Part shown: positions 1-8,959 of the stretch, in pieces | Layout of the letters: each line of letters starts with the position of its first letter | Numbering within the stretch: position 1 is the stretch's first letter | Assembly: GCA_934149075.1 (NCBI GenBank) | Contig: CAKPDR010000010.1 | Coordinates: forward strand, 1-64,000 | DNA length: 64,000 bases | Reading direction: 5' to 3' | DNA from: an uncultured Clostridia bacterium | GTDB taxonomy: Bacteria; Bacillota; Clostridia; TANB77; CAG-508 | Notes under the pieces: model-generated | Seen by the model: the letters and a program-made list of their open reading frames with translations, nothing else | The model's database searches: none | Told to the model about the DNA's origin: nothing | Translations under genes and position numbers: made by a program

Positions 1-602
1 GGATGTCTACTTCTTTCTCTTCCACGAACATAAGGAACTATGCAATATGTACAAAAATTGTTACATCCATACATTATAGTTACAGATGCTTTAATATTAC
101 TTGTTCTTTTGATTGGAAGTCCTTCATAAACTTCTCCATCTATGTCTATTACATCTTGCATTTTCTTTTTGCTTAGAATCGTATTGTATAAATCTTCAGG
201 GAAATTTTGCAATGTATGTGTTCCAAATATGATGTCTGTATATGAATAACTTTCATGAATTTTATCTGTTATATGTTTTTCTTGCATCATACATCCACCG
301 ATTGCAATTATTGTTCCTTTTTGTTCTTTTATTCTTTTTAATTCTCCAAGTTTTCCGAATAACTTATCTTCTGCATTTTCTCTTACACAACACGTGTTAA
401 ATAATACCAAGTCCGCTTCTTGGTATTTATCTGTTGGTTTATACCCCATCTCTTCTATCATTCCACAAAGTTTTTCAGAGTCATTTTCATTTAATTGACA
501 TCCCATTGTTAAAATATAATATTTTAAGTTTTTTCCTTTATTTTGTTTTGCTACTTCTTTTATATATTTTTTTTGCTTTTCTATTTCTTGTACTGTTTCC
601 AT
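1..602 (-). CDS. miaB: tRNA-2-methylthio-N6-dimethylallyladenosine synthase MiaB (N-terminal part)
   Basis: Radical-SAM methylthiotransferase that adds the 2-methylthio group to i6A37 of tRNAs. Only the first 200 or so codons are in the window; the gene runs off the left edge. The N-terminal UPF0004 domain has the motif TMGCQLNENDSEKL, then FNTCCVRENAE and IGGCMMQ, which supply the three cysteines of the auxiliary Fe-S cluster. The radical-SAM motif CNNFCTYC follows near the edge, with YVRGRERSRHP after it. The ATG at 602 follows a GGAAGG ribosome site. The motifs fit MiaB better than RimO, and a separate rimO is present at 59.8 kb. Confidence 0.93.
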   Translation of the reverse strand, partial: METVQEIEKQKKYIKEVAKQNKGKNLKYYILTMGCQLNENDSEKLCGMIEEMGYKPTDKYQEADLVLFNTCCVRENAEDKLFGKLGELKRIKEQKGTIIAIGGCMMQEKHITDKIHESYSYTDIIFGTHTLQNFPEDLYNTILSKKKMQDVIDIDGEVYEGLPIKRTSNIKASVTIMYGCNNFCTYCIVPYVRGRERSRH

Positions 603-653
603 TTTTGCTACCTTCCTTATTTTTTTGTATTCTATCACAAATTTCCAAATAAA

Positions 654-693
654 TAAAGAGATAAAGCACAATTTTTATGCTTTATCTCTTTTT
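654..693 (-). terminator. Intrinsic terminator, possibly bidirectional
   Basis: A stem of AAAGAGATAAAGCA pairs with TGCTTTATCTCTTT across a 9-nt AT loop, with T-rich sequence on both sides. It overlaps the stop codon of the 99-aa gene and separates it from miaB. Confidence 0.75.
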
Positions 694-981
694 ATTTTCT
701 TCTATTCTTAGTTCTTGATTTTGATACATAATTATTTTATTTCTTCTTTCTGTAGTTGTTAAATAATCCCTATATAGATTAAATAATATTGCCTTAGTTT
801 CATCCAACATTTTTTGTTCACAAAATGGTATACTTTCATCTATAAAAAAATTATGTTCTATATTTCTGTTTTCTCTTATTGCTTCTATAACTTCTTTTGG
901 AATTTTATTATAGCTTTCTTCATCCAAATAGTTCAATATTTCATATACTTCTGTAAAAGCTTTCTGATATGTTTTGATCAT
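682..981 (-). CDS. Hypothetical protein, 99 aa
   Basis: No family recognised. A small, charged, probably all-helical soluble protein with no signal peptide, membrane segment or cysteine pair. Its ATG overlaps the TAA stop of the upstream 453-aa gene by one base (TAATG), so the two are very probably translationally coupled and may act together. A terminator hairpin starts inside its stop codon, making it the last gene of the unit. Confidence 0.65.
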   Translation of the reverse strand: MIKTYQKAFTEVYEILNYLDEESYNKIPKEVIEAIRENRNIEHNFFIDESIPFCEQKMLDETKAILFNLYRDYLTTTERRNKIIMYQNQELRIEENKKR

Positions 982-2342
982 TATCTTAATCCTTTCTCTT
1001 GTTTTTTTATTGCATCACTTAAAACTTTACTAGCTTCATTTGATTTGCCTCGTGCTCTATATGTAGCTTTTCCTAAATCTTCTCCATAAATAGTATATTC
1101 ACTGTCTTTTTCGTCTCTAGCATTATATGGAAACTTTTGTTTTATTTCATCATATGAAGTTTTATATAAGCGTTTCATTGTATTATTCCCCATAAATATA
1201 TTACTTCTATTTACATTGGTTAAATCTGATGTATTATGTCTCTCTTTTGCATATTGTATCAATGCATACATAAGACTTTCCGATCTCATTAAACCTGCAG
1301 GATTATAAATTATATAATCCATTAGTTTCTCGCTTTCCAATAAATCCAATTGCCCTTTAGTTCTCTTGGCATCATATCCCATAATTGCCGGAAATGCCTT
1401 TATCATTCCATAAGCTGTTTCTTCACTAATATCTTCATAGCTTTCTAGTACATTAATCTTTTCTTCTAAATTTTCTTCACTTCTATTTACTAATGTAGGA
1501 TATCTAAAAATCATATATCTTATATCTTCATCTGAAAACCATATTTTATTATCATCATTTTTTCCCTGAAAATATTTCATTATACGTTGTATTCCAATTT
1601 TAGTTGTATTCTCTGTAGTTACTACTGTTTTCCTTGGACTTTGTCTTTCTTCTTTTAATCTACACTTTCTAATTTTCATCATTACCTGTTCTTCTTGCTC
1701 TTTTGGTGATAATAATAAAAACTCGGCATTAGTGAGAACATTAAAGTCAGAGACTTCTCGTCTCATCTTTTGGGCATTATCTCTTTTTTCAAGTGAAGTC
1801 CCTATATTGTTTCTTTTTGTTTCTTGATACTTTTCAAATCCTTCGTTATCGTTTTGATACAAATAATATTCTTTAACCACTTTATTTATAGTTTTATGAG
1901 ATATTGCTGACTCTCTTTCTACCATGTCCAGTGTCATTTCACCACAAAGAATTTTAGGAAGATATTGATCTATAATCATTTGCTTAAACTTCTTTTCCTC
2001 CAATTTATATTGGCCTAATTCAACATTCTCAAATCTCTTTGCACCTAATGTTCTTTTGCCTGTATTGTTTCTTATTGTTTTTTTATATTCTTCTAATTCT
2101 TCTGGTTTGTCTTTAAGTAATGTAAAAACAATTCTTTGAATAGTTCCATGGTCCTTAATTATAGTTTCATTTTTATCTAAGCATTCCTGTTTTAACATTT
2201 TAAGCATTTCTGATATATTTATTTCTCCTGTTAATATTTTATCTAAATATTTACTTACAAATCCGATATGAAATTGAGTTACTTTTCTTCCCTTAAATAC
2301 TGGCATTTTTTTATGATTTTCTTCTATATTATTATCTAACAT
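981..2342 (-). CDS. Protein with duplicated HTH-like domain and mTERF-like helical repeats, 453 aa
   Basis: Not a family I can name. The N-terminal 180 residues hold two copies of one unit: YLDKILTGEINISEML...EEYKKTIRNNTGKR at about 32-96, and YLPKILCGEMTLDMVE...FEKYQETKRNNIGTS at about 128-182. Each unit looks like a helix-turn-helix. Residues of about 275-365 contain three spaced helical repeats with a conserved proline (FRYPTLVNRSEENLEEKINV, AFPAIMGYDAKRTKGQLDLL, YNPAGLMRSESL), which resemble mTERF repeats. A nucleic-acid-binding role is inference from this shape. It is coupled to the downstream 99-aa gene. Confidence 0.7.
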   Translation of the reverse strand: MLDNNIEENHKKMPVFKGRKVTQFHIGFVSKYLDKILTGEINISEMLKMLKQECLDKNETIIKDHGTIQRIVFTLLKDKPEELEEYKKTIRNNTGKRTLGAKRFENVELGQYKLEEKKFKQMIIDQYLPKILCGEMTLDMVERESAISHKTINKVVKEYYLYQNDNEGFEKYQETKRNNIGTSLEKRDNAQKMRREVSDFNVLTNAEFLLLSPKEQEEQVMMKIRKCRLKEERQSPRKTVVTTENTTKIGIQRIMKYFQGKNDDNKIWFSDEDIRYMIFRYPTLVNRSEENLEEKINVLESYEDISEETAYGMIKAFPAIMGYDAKRTKGQLDLLESEKLMDYIIYNPAGLMRSESLMYALIQYAKERHNTSDLTNVNRSNIFMGNNTMKRLYKTSYDEIKQKFPYNARDEKDSEYTIYGEDLGKATYRARGKSNEASKVLSDAIKKQEKGLR

Positions 2343-2424
2343 ACTTTTCTCCCTCTAAAATAAAATTATTTTTCCTTTTTATCCTCTTAAAAAGGAGCAT
2401 TTTTATTTGCTCCCTTTTAATTTT

Positions 2425-3141
2425 CTACTTATTTTTCTGCTCTAACTGAAAATCTTTTACTTCTTTCATTCTTAAGATTGAAATTTCATATGCAACTCTT
2501 ACTTCTCCTTGTTTTTTATACTCGCGGCTTTGGATTCGTCCATACAGCTGTACTCTGTTTCCAACCTCAAGTCTAGAAGCCCACTGTGCTGTGCGTCCCC
2601 ATGCAATACATGGGATATAATCAGATTTTCCGTATGGTCTGTTTATTGCAATTAATAAATCTGTAATCTCTCTTCCGAGAGGCGTTGTTCTGTAAACTGG
2701 TTCTCTACAGATGTATCCATCAAGAAATAACATGTTGGCTTCTACCAAAGATTCAATTGTTTCCTGATTTTCATCATAAATATTGATTCCTGTTGCAAAC
2801 AGGAACAACTGCAAATGTCTTTTTCCGTCTTCTCCTTCATAATTATATGAACGGAATTGACCCGCGATTTCTACCCACTTTCCTTCAAGTGAGGCATTCA
2901 CGTCGTTTACCAGTTTGTATGAAACCATTATTGGGATAAAATCAATTGTCCCACTTAATCTTGTCACTTTTACACGTGTAATGTAAAAGCAGTCCCACAT
3001 TGTTTCGTGACTAAACTGTAGATTTTTTTCTACTATGCCACAAATATATGCTTTGTTGAACTCCGTAAAGAGTTTTTCGATGGATTCGTTTTCTACTACC
3101 TCTAAAAAGTTTTCTGTTGTTGCAACTGCTGTGTTCTTCAT
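2425..3141 (-). CDS. Single-stranded-DNA-binding protein with two OB folds
   Basis: Two SSB-like OB folds lie in tandem, at about residues 25-125 and 130-230. The second is clear (TPLGREITDLLIAINR, then IPCIAWGRTAQWA and VQLYGRIQSREY). Standard SSBs have one OB fold and an acidic tail; this 238-aa protein has two folds and ends in a basic LEQKNK, so it is not the ordinary replication SSB. Two ATGs are possible. AGGAGG is 3 nt from the first (3147) and 9 nt from the second (3141), so I prefer the second. Its GC content looks higher than that of its neighbours, and CGA/CGC arginine codons are used. Confidence 0.82.
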   Translation of the reverse strand: MKNTAVATTENFLEVVENESIEKLFTEFNKAYICGIVEKNLQFSHETMWDCFYITRVKVTRLSGTIDFIPIMVSYKLVNDVNASLEGKWVEIAGQFRSYNYEGEDGKRHLQLFLFATGINIYDENQETIESLVEANMLFLDGYICREPVYRTTPLGREITDLLIAINRPYGKSDYIPCIAWGRTAQWASRLEVGNRVQLYGRIQSREYKKQGEVRVAYEISILRMKEVKDFQLEQKNK

Positions 3142-3316
3142 GTACATTTTCCTCCTGTTTTCTGTTTTTTAATAAGTAGATTCGATGATAAATAATTTTC
3201 TATCATCTTTATATATAAACAACGCATTAATTATACCATATTTTTACAGCAGTGTAAAGAGGTTATGTAAATTTTTTTCAACCTACTTATTGCTTTTTTA
3301 AGTTATTATTTAGTTA

Positions 3317-3352
3317 AAACACCTCTACTAGACACATCTAGTAAAGGTGTTT
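3317..3352 (-). terminator. Intrinsic terminator of the AT-hook protein gene
   Basis: A long stem (AAACACCTCTACTAGA with TCTAGTAAAGGTGTTT, one mismatch) closes a 4-nt loop just downstream of the stop at 3367 and ends in a T-run on the minus strand. Confidence 0.8.
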
Positions 3353-3366
3353 CTTAATACCAAGTT

Positions 3367-4176
3367 TCAATTTTCATTCAAGTCTGAATAATCTTCAATT
3401 TCAGACTCAAACATGATAATTTTTTGCAAATCTGAAAGGAAATCCAAAATTTTGACTTGTGCACTTGAATCATATTTTTTGGCAAAATTGTTTACAAAAT
3501 TAGCAAACTCCATACGTGCAGTCATCGGTGAATCCCCTTGAATTTGAGCTTTTACAGCTATTATGTCATATGACATTCTACTACTTTTCACGGCAATTGT
3601 TGCAATTTCCATAATGTTTTTTTGGTTCTTTTCTGACAATTGCTTAAATCCCATTGCATCCAAAACAAATTTAATTCTTTTTTCAACAGGTTGTGTTTTA
3701 TCTACCATTGCTAGTTTTTCTTCAAATTCTTTTATTTCTGGCATAGATGGCATTTTTACTCTATTTTCATTAACATTTTCAACACGTTCATCCTGTTGTT
3801 CCTTTTCCAGAAATGATATTTTTTCTTCTACCTTTTCCTTTTTAGGTCTTCCTCTCTTTTTTTTAGGTTGTTCTGGCTCTTCCTGTTTCTTAGTTTTAGC
3901 TATTTTTGACTCAGTTTCTGGTTCTTTAGTTTCTTCTGTTTCTTCATTTTTTTCTTGTTCATTAAAGTTGCCATATTTTAATTCAATAATCTCTGTCTGA
4001 GATATTGAATCAATGAGTTTCATCGGAACTTCATCTTTAAAAACTATTTCAATTTTTACAGTACCGTCTTTCAACTCAATACTGTTTTCAGAATCAAAGT
4101 CATTAAAAAAAGCTTTGATTATAATTCCAGTATCTTTAGCTTTTAATATTGCCCGTAACTTTTTTTTATCCTTCAT
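3367..4176 (-). CDS. Hypothetical protein with AT-hook-like basic motif
   Basis: Family not recognised. After a lysine-rich start, residues 10-80 are a mixed alpha/beta region. An acidic linker follows, then an AT-hook-like motif (PKKKRGRPKKEK) near residue 105, then a helical C-terminal half. The motif suggests binding in the minor groove of AT-rich DNA; that is inference. The second ATG (4176) is preferred because GGGAG precedes it; an ATG at 4191 is also in frame. Codon 8 or so is CGG (4153-4155), read in frame here: a +1 shift would hit a stop within three codons. Confidence 0.6.
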   Translation of the reverse strand: MKDKKKLRAILKAKDTGIIIKAFFNDFDSENSIELKDGTVKIEIVFKDEVPMKLIDSISQTEIIELKYGNFNEQEKNEETEETKEPETESKIAKTKKQEEPEQPKKKRGRPKKEKVEEKISFLEKEQQDERVENVNENRVKMPSMPEIKEFEEKLAMVDKTQPVEKRIKFVLDAMGFKQLSEKNQKNIMEIATIAVKSSRMSYDIIAVKAQIQGDSPMTARMEFANFVNNFAKKYDSSAQVKILDFLSDLQKIIMFESEIEDYSDLNEN

Positions 4177-4349
4177 TTTTTCTCCCTTCATCTTGTTATA
4201 AAAAGTTTATTGGTACTTGGTATTTCCTTGATTTTAATAAATTAATTACTAAAATCTATTATATTGGATTTTTCCAATGCATTTTATATTATACAACATA
4301 TTTACATAATTTTCAATAGTTATCTTTTTTATTTTTTTGCCTTAATATC

Positions 4350-5382
4350 TTATTTTTTTAAATTTCTTGAATAATATATCTTATCAGTACAAATTAAATC
4401 TCCATCTTTAATTTCTTCATTGTAATTATCTATAAAGAAATTCTTAACTGTTTTCTCATATTTATCAAATCCCTGCTTTACATAGAAAGGAATGTTATTC
4501 TCCGTTGTTCCTACCAACATTCTGTCATATTTCTGTTTATAATTACCGCATAATGATTTTAAAAGTGTTTTTGCATAACCTTTATTTCTATAACTTTCTT
4601 TCGTAACTATATTCTTTAATTCTAATGTTTTTCTATCAATGTGCAAAATTACTGCAATAGAAATTAGCTCATCTCCCTTTTTTAAAGCATATACATCAGA
4701 ATCGTTCAAATACTTGTGTATCATATCTTTTGAAGGATCTGCCTCTAAAAGTAAATCCATATAATCTTCTTTATTTTCTATTTTTTTAACTTGCATTCTA
4801 GGTTCTCTCGGTATCTCGTAACCATTGGGAATACTAGGTTTTGTAGTATTGTGGTTATTATATCTCATCTCCTCACTAAATACACATCCACAATATTTCT
4901 GCATATACAAACCAAGCTCTCTTGCTTCTGCTTGTCCCTCTCTAAAGCCAGGACGAAAATCTCTATATAGAAATGTCAGATTATATTTCTTAGCCATTTC
5001 CTCTCCAATTTTTTTAAGAGCCTCATGATTCTGATATGGACTTATAAGAAGTGTTGTAGAAAAAGTATCATATCCATTCTCCTTTGCATATTTAGCAGTC
5101 TGTTCAAGGCGAACTCTGTAACAATACTTAACACATCTATTTTCTAAATCATCTATTACATTTTTACAAAAATCTCTTAAACCGTAATTTTCCTCAAATA
5201 TAGCATTTATACCGTATAGATTTTGTATATTCTTTTAAAGTATCTCTTCTTACCTTGTATTCCATATATGGATGTATATTAGGATTAAACCAATATACAG
5301 TTGGTTCTATTCCTTCTTCTCTTAAGCTTTTTATGCAATAAACACTACATGGTGCACAGCATGTATGTAATAATAGTTTCAT
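4350..5382 (-). CDS. queH: Epoxyqueuosine reductase QueH fused to a GNAT domain, with +1 frameshift at CGG
   Basis: QueH reduces epoxyqueuosine to queuosine in tRNA. Reading 5382-5215, skipping base 5214 and continuing 5213-4350 gives one 343-aa protein. It has HTCCAPC at residue 6, RCVKYCYRVRLEQTA, STTLLISPYQNHEAL, DFRPGFREGQAEA and QKYCGC: all the QueH cysteines. A C-terminal GNAT acetyltransferase domain of about 145 residues follows (NIVTKESYRNKGYAKTLL and NNIPFYVKQGF). The break is at ATA CGG TAT. Staying in frame gives only 62 residues; skipping the C gives KSI-GINAIF, as in QueH relatives. AAAGGAGGAG precedes the ATG at 5382. It could instead be a real pseudogene, but no other damage is visible. 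Confidence 0.85.
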
Positions 5383-5395
5383 TTTCTCCTCCTTT

Positions 5396-5506
5396 GGGCA
5401 ATTTTGTACCGGGTACATTTTTGCCCTTTTTGTTGGGACATTTTGTACCCGGTACATTTTTGCCCATTTTCTCTTAGGACATTTTGTACCCGGTACATTT
5501 TTGCCC
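5396..5506. repeat. Three tandem copies of the TGTACCSGGTACA palindrome
   Basis: Units at 5396-5426, 5435-5465 and 5476-5506, each about 31 nt: GGGCA or GGACA, a T-rich arm, GTACCSGGTAC, an arm ending in TTGCCC. The three sit between ruvB and queH, close to the queH ribosome site. Further copies lie at 6660, 8090, 8885, 16796, 29566, 30979 and 50080. Confidence 0.85.
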
Positions 5507-5511
5507 TATTT

Positions 5512-6543
5512 TTATCCCAGATATGGATATCCCAAATGTTGATAAGCTGATGGCATTACAATTCTGCCTCTTGGTGTTCTAGAAATAAAACCAATTTGGA
5601 TTAAATATGGTTCATATACATCTTCAATTGTATCTATTTCTTCTCCAAGTGAAACTGCGATTGTTTCTATTCCAACAGGTCTACCTTGATATTGAGTTAT
5701 CATAACCTCTAGCATTCTTCTGTCAACTTCATCAAGTCCTATTTCATCTATTTCTAATTGATTTAATGCATGTTTCGCAACTTTTAAATTAATTTCGCCA
5801 TCACTTAAAACAAGAGCATAATCTCTAACCCTTTTTAATAATCTATTTGCAATTCTTGGAGTACCTCTAGACCTTCTTGCAATTTCCATTGCTGATTCAT
5901 CATCTATTTTAACACCTAATATTTTTGCTGATCTTTTAACAATCACTTGTAAATCGCTAGGTGCATATAATTCCAATTTATGAATAATCCCAAATCTATC
6001 CCTTAACGGTGTTGTTAGCGATCCAGCTTTAGTTGTTGCTCCAATCAAAGTAAATTTAGGCAAATCAATCCTAATTGATTTAGCACTTGGACCTGTTCCT
6101 ATAACAATATCCAATGTAAAATCTTCCAATGCAGGGTATAAGATTTCCTCTACATTTTTACTTAATCTATGAATTTCATCTATAAATAAAACATCATTTT
6201 CTGATAAGGTCGTCAATATTGCAGCCAAATCTCCAGGTTTTTCTATTGCAGGACCTGATGTAATTTTTATGTTTGACTTCATTTCATTAGCAACTATATT
6301 TGCAATTGTAGTTTTTCCAAGTCCAGGCGGTCCATAAAATAAGCAATGATCAAGTGCTTCCCCTCTTTTTTTGGCCGCTTCTATATATATTTTCATATTC
6401 TCTTTAACTTTTGTTTGACCAATATATTCATCTAATGTTTGTGGTCTTAATGAAGTTTCCATTTTTTCTTCTTGTCTATCTTCTAATTCTGGTCTTACTA
6501 AAGATATATTATCTACATTTTCTTGTGGTAATTCCTTTTCCAT
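5512..6543 (-). CDS. ruvB: Holliday junction branch migration helicase RuvB
   Basis: AAA+ motor of the RuvAB complex, which drives branch migration of Holliday junctions in recombination repair. The 343-aa protein has the RuvB signature SLRPQTLDEYIGQ, Walker A GPPGLGKTT near residue 69, Walker B LFIDEIHRL, sensor GATTKAG, arginine finger region TPLRDRFGI and the C-terminal winged-helix segment ending GRIVMPSAYQHLGYPY. Length and motifs are normal. ruvA is not next to it in this window. Repeat palindromes lie immediately downstream. Confidence 0.97.
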   Translation of the reverse strand: MEKELPQENVDNISLVRPELEDRQEEKMETSLRPQTLDEYIGQTKVKENMKIYIEAAKKRGEALDHCLFYGPPGLGKTTIANIVANEMKSNIKITSGPAIEKPGDLAAILTTLSENDVLFIDEIHRLSKNVEEILYPALEDFTLDIVIGTGPSAKSIRIDLPKFTLIGATTKAGSLTTPLRDRFGIIHKLELYAPSDLQVIVKRSAKILGVKIDDESAMEIARRSRGTPRIANRLLKRVRDYALVLSDGEINLKVAKHALNQLEIDEIGLDEVDRRMLEVMITQYQGRPVGIETIAVSLGEEIDTIEDVYEPYLIQIGFISRTPRGRIVMPSAYQHLGYPYLG

Positions 6544-6659
6544 TTATAGTCTGTTTCCTTTCCATTACAATACATTTCAATAATGTTTTTCATTTTATAA
6601 CACATTAAAATTATATCAAAGGAGTTCTATTTTTGCAATGTTTTTATATATTTAGTTGA

Positions 6660-6729
6660 GGGCAAAAATGTACCGGGTACAAAATGTCCCAGCCAAAAAG
6701 GAAAAAATGTACCCGGTACAAAATGTCCC
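6660..6729. repeat. Two copies of the TGTACCSGGTACA palindrome
   Basis: Copies at 6660-6690 (full) and 6701-6729 (shorter left end) lie in direct orientation in the ruvB/spoVB-like divergent gap. They contain three in-frame ATGs that falsely extend the downstream reading frame. Confidence 0.85.
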
Positions 6730-6749
6730 AAAAGAAAGGATCTATTCTA

Positions 6750-8069
6750 TTGAAATTATTAAAGGTATTCATATTAAATACTATAATTCTATTAGTTAGT
6801 ACTGTATTATTGCAAATTATACAAATGTTTTTCAGTATCTATATTGCAAATACAATTGGAGAAGAAGCAGTTGGGGTATTTTCACTTGTAATGTCTGTGT
6901 ACATGTTTGGCATAACTCTTGCATCAGCAGGTATAAATATATCTGCAACACGAGTAGTGTCTGAAGAACTTGCATGTCAAAATGAAATTGGTGCCAAAAA
7001 AGCTGCTAAAAGATGTATCTTTTTTAGTCTTATTTTTGGTGTTTGTGCAAGTTCAATCTTTTTTATCTCTGCTGATTTTATAACAATTCACTGTTTGCAC
7101 AATCATATCAGTAAAAATGTGATATATTTAATATGTATAGCGCTTCCTTTCATTTCCATGTCATCAGCTATAAACGGTTATTTTACAGCTGTTAGACGTG
7201 TTTATAAAAATGCCTTTGCAAAGTTTTTTGAAGAATTTGTAAAAATTGCATGCACTTTTCTCTTCCTAAAGTCTTTTATGCCTGATGGAATTGACTATAC
7301 ATGCTATTCATTAATTTTGGCTGATGTAATTTCAGAAATTACTTCATTTCTACATTTATATATTTTATATATCAGAGATAAACGTGGTTCACTTATTGAA
7401 TCAAGGTACAAAGATTTAGATAGCTATAATAGACGTATTTTACGTATAACAATTCCTGTTGCATTAACATCCTACTTACGTTCTGGATTATCAACAATAA
7501 AGCAACTAATTATTCCATCAAGCCTACAAAAGAGTGGAATGAACTCATCAAATTCCCTTATCTCATATGGCATTGTTAACGGAATGACATTACCTATTAT
7601 AATGTTTCCAGTAAGTCTTATTGCAAGTTTTAGTAGTTTACTTATTCCTGAATTTTCAAGATATTATACTCAAGAAAAATATAAAAAAATTAAAAGTGTT
7701 TCATCAATTATCTTGATTTGCACTTTTATTTTTTCAGTAATTGTAGCAATATTTATTTTTGTTTTTTCAGATAACTTAAGCTGTCTTATTTATCACAAGT
7801 CTGAAATTGCAAAATATTTACGTATTCTTTCGCCTTTAATTATCTTTATGTATTTAGATATTATTATTGATAGTATCCTTAAAGGTTTGGATGCACAAGT
7901 TGATGTTATGATTATTAATGTTTTTGACTGCCTTATCAGTATTGCTTTTATCTACTTTTTAGTTCCTATCCTAGGTTTCAGTGGATATATTATTTCTATT
8001 TTTATTAGTGAAATTATTGATTTTAGCTTGAGTGGATATAAGCTTTTAAAAATACTAAGAAATATGTAA
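6750..8069 (+). CDS. SpoVB/MurJ-like polysaccharide flippase (MATE/MOP superfamily)
   Basis: A polytopic membrane protein of about 440 aa with roughly 12-14 hydrophobic segments. It belongs to the oligosaccharide/lipid flippase superfamily that includes SpoVB, which is linked to cortex peptidoglycan precursor export. The SpoVB-like signature is in the first 80 residues (QMFFSIYIANTIGEEAVGVF, then AGINISATRVVSEELA). In-frame ATGs upstream fall inside repeat DNA. The TTG at 6750 has AAAGGA at a 9-nt spacing and starts directly before the first membrane helix, so I chose it. Assignment as SpoVB rather than another flippase of the family is inference. Confidence 0.8.
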   Translation: MKLLKVFILNTIILLVSTVLLQIIQMFFSIYIANTIGEEAVGVFSLVMSVYMFGITLASAGINISATRVVSEELACQNEIGAKKAAKRCIFFSLIFGVCASSIFFISADFITIHCLHNHISKNVIYLICIALPFISMSSAINGYFTAVRRVYKNAFAKFFEEFVKIACTFLFLKSFMPDGIDYTCYSLILADVISEITSFLHLYILYIRDKRGSLIESRYKDLDSYNRRILRITIPVALTSYLRSGLSTIKQLIIPSSLQKSGMNSSNSLISYGIVNGMTLPIIMFPVSLIASFSSLLIPEFSRYYTQEKYKKIKSVSSIILICTFIFSVIVAIFIFVFSDNLSCLIYHKSEIAKYLRILSPLIIFMYLDIIIDSILKGLDAQVDVMIINVFDCLISIAFIYFLVPILGFSGYIISIFISEIIDFSLSGYKLLKILRNM

Positions 8070-8074
8070 AAACA

Positions 8075-8119
8075 GGCAAAAATGTATCCGGGACATTTTG
8101 TACCGGGTACATTTTTGCC
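8075..8119. repeat. TGTACCSGGTACA palindrome, one full copy and one partial
   Basis: A degenerate half unit (GCAAAAATGTATCCG) runs directly into a full unit at 8090-8119. It lies between two convergent genes that end 55 nt apart and may serve as their 3' hairpin. Confidence 0.75.
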
Positions 8120-8123
8120 AATT

Positions 8124-8861
8124 TTAATACAACTCTATCAAAGCATGTAATACACTTTGATCATTATTTTTAACAATTACAATATGTTTCCCATTAACAT
8201 AGCTGTATTTACACTTAACAACTTCTCCAACTTTTATTTCTCTTTTATATGTAATTCTAACATTATTTAGCTGTCCTTGCTTATAAACATCATCCGGTAA
8301 AGCTTCATTTGCCAAATCCATATAATTTAAGTTATGCATATGATTATTCACATCAATATCTGATTTTCTCACAACATATTCTGTTTCATACTGATAGTTT
8401 TCAGGTTCTTTTATCTTCGGAAAATCTTTCTTTTTATCGCTTTCCTCAAATGCAGACTTGTCTAATTCAGGTTTATATTTTTCTAACAATTCAGGTTCTA
8501 TCATCACAATTCTCTCATTTTGTGTATCAACTAAAACCCATTTTGATGTTGCAAGAACTATCACATTTCCCTGTTCGTCATATATTTTAAAATCACGGTA
8601 TGCATAGCATTTAACAGAGTCTTTAGACCAAGTTGTAACTTTAATTTTTTCGTCATAATTCGGTCTTCTTATTACTTGCATTTTCCACTCTAAAAGTAAC
8701 CATGTTAAATGAGTTTTTGGTATATCTAATATTCCATATCCTGCAATATTAGAATGTTTTCCCCCTATATCCTCTAAATAACTTAATATTGCTTTATTTG
8801 TTACTTTATTGTTTTTATCTATTTCTGATAATTTTACTGTATATTCATTTTCTACAATCAT
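8124..8861 (-). CDS. Acyl-ACP thioesterase
   Basis: Hydrolyses acyl-ACP to release free fatty acids in the cytoplasm. The 245-aa protein has the double hot-dog architecture of the FatA/FatB (PF01643) family. The first hot-dog has LEDIGGKHSNIAG and TWLLLEWKMQV; the second has the catalytic Asp-Asn-His region SDIDVNNHMHNLNYMD near residue 170. Acyl chain preference cannot be read from the sequence. It stands alone, away from the fab cluster at 45-54 kb, with repeat palindromes on both sides. Confidence 0.9.
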   Translation of the reverse strand: MIVENEYTVKLSEIDKNNKVTNKAILSYLEDIGGKHSNIAGYGILDIPKTHLTWLLLEWKMQVIRRPNYDEKIKVTTWSKDSVKCYAYRDFKIYDEQGNVIVLATSKWVLVDTQNERIVMIEPELLEKYKPELDKSAFEESDKKKDFPKIKEPENYQYETEYVVRKSDIDVNNHMHNLNYMDLANEALPDDVYKQGQLNNVRITYKREIKVGEVVKCKYSYVNGKHIVIVKNNDQSVLHALIELY

Positions 8862-8884
8862 TTATGTCCCTCCATTGAAAATTT

Positions 8885-8957
8885 GGGCAATTTTATACCG
8901 GGTACATTTTTTCCTTTTTATCATTTGGGCAATTTTGTACCCGGTACATTCTTTCCC
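8885..8957. repeat. Two copies of the TGTACCSGGTACA palindrome
   Basis: Units at 8885-8914 (centre GTATAAA variant) and 8927-8957, between pgi and the thioesterase gene, directly upstream of the thioesterase ribosome site and directly after the pgi stop. Confidence 0.8.
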
Positions 8958-8959
8958 TT

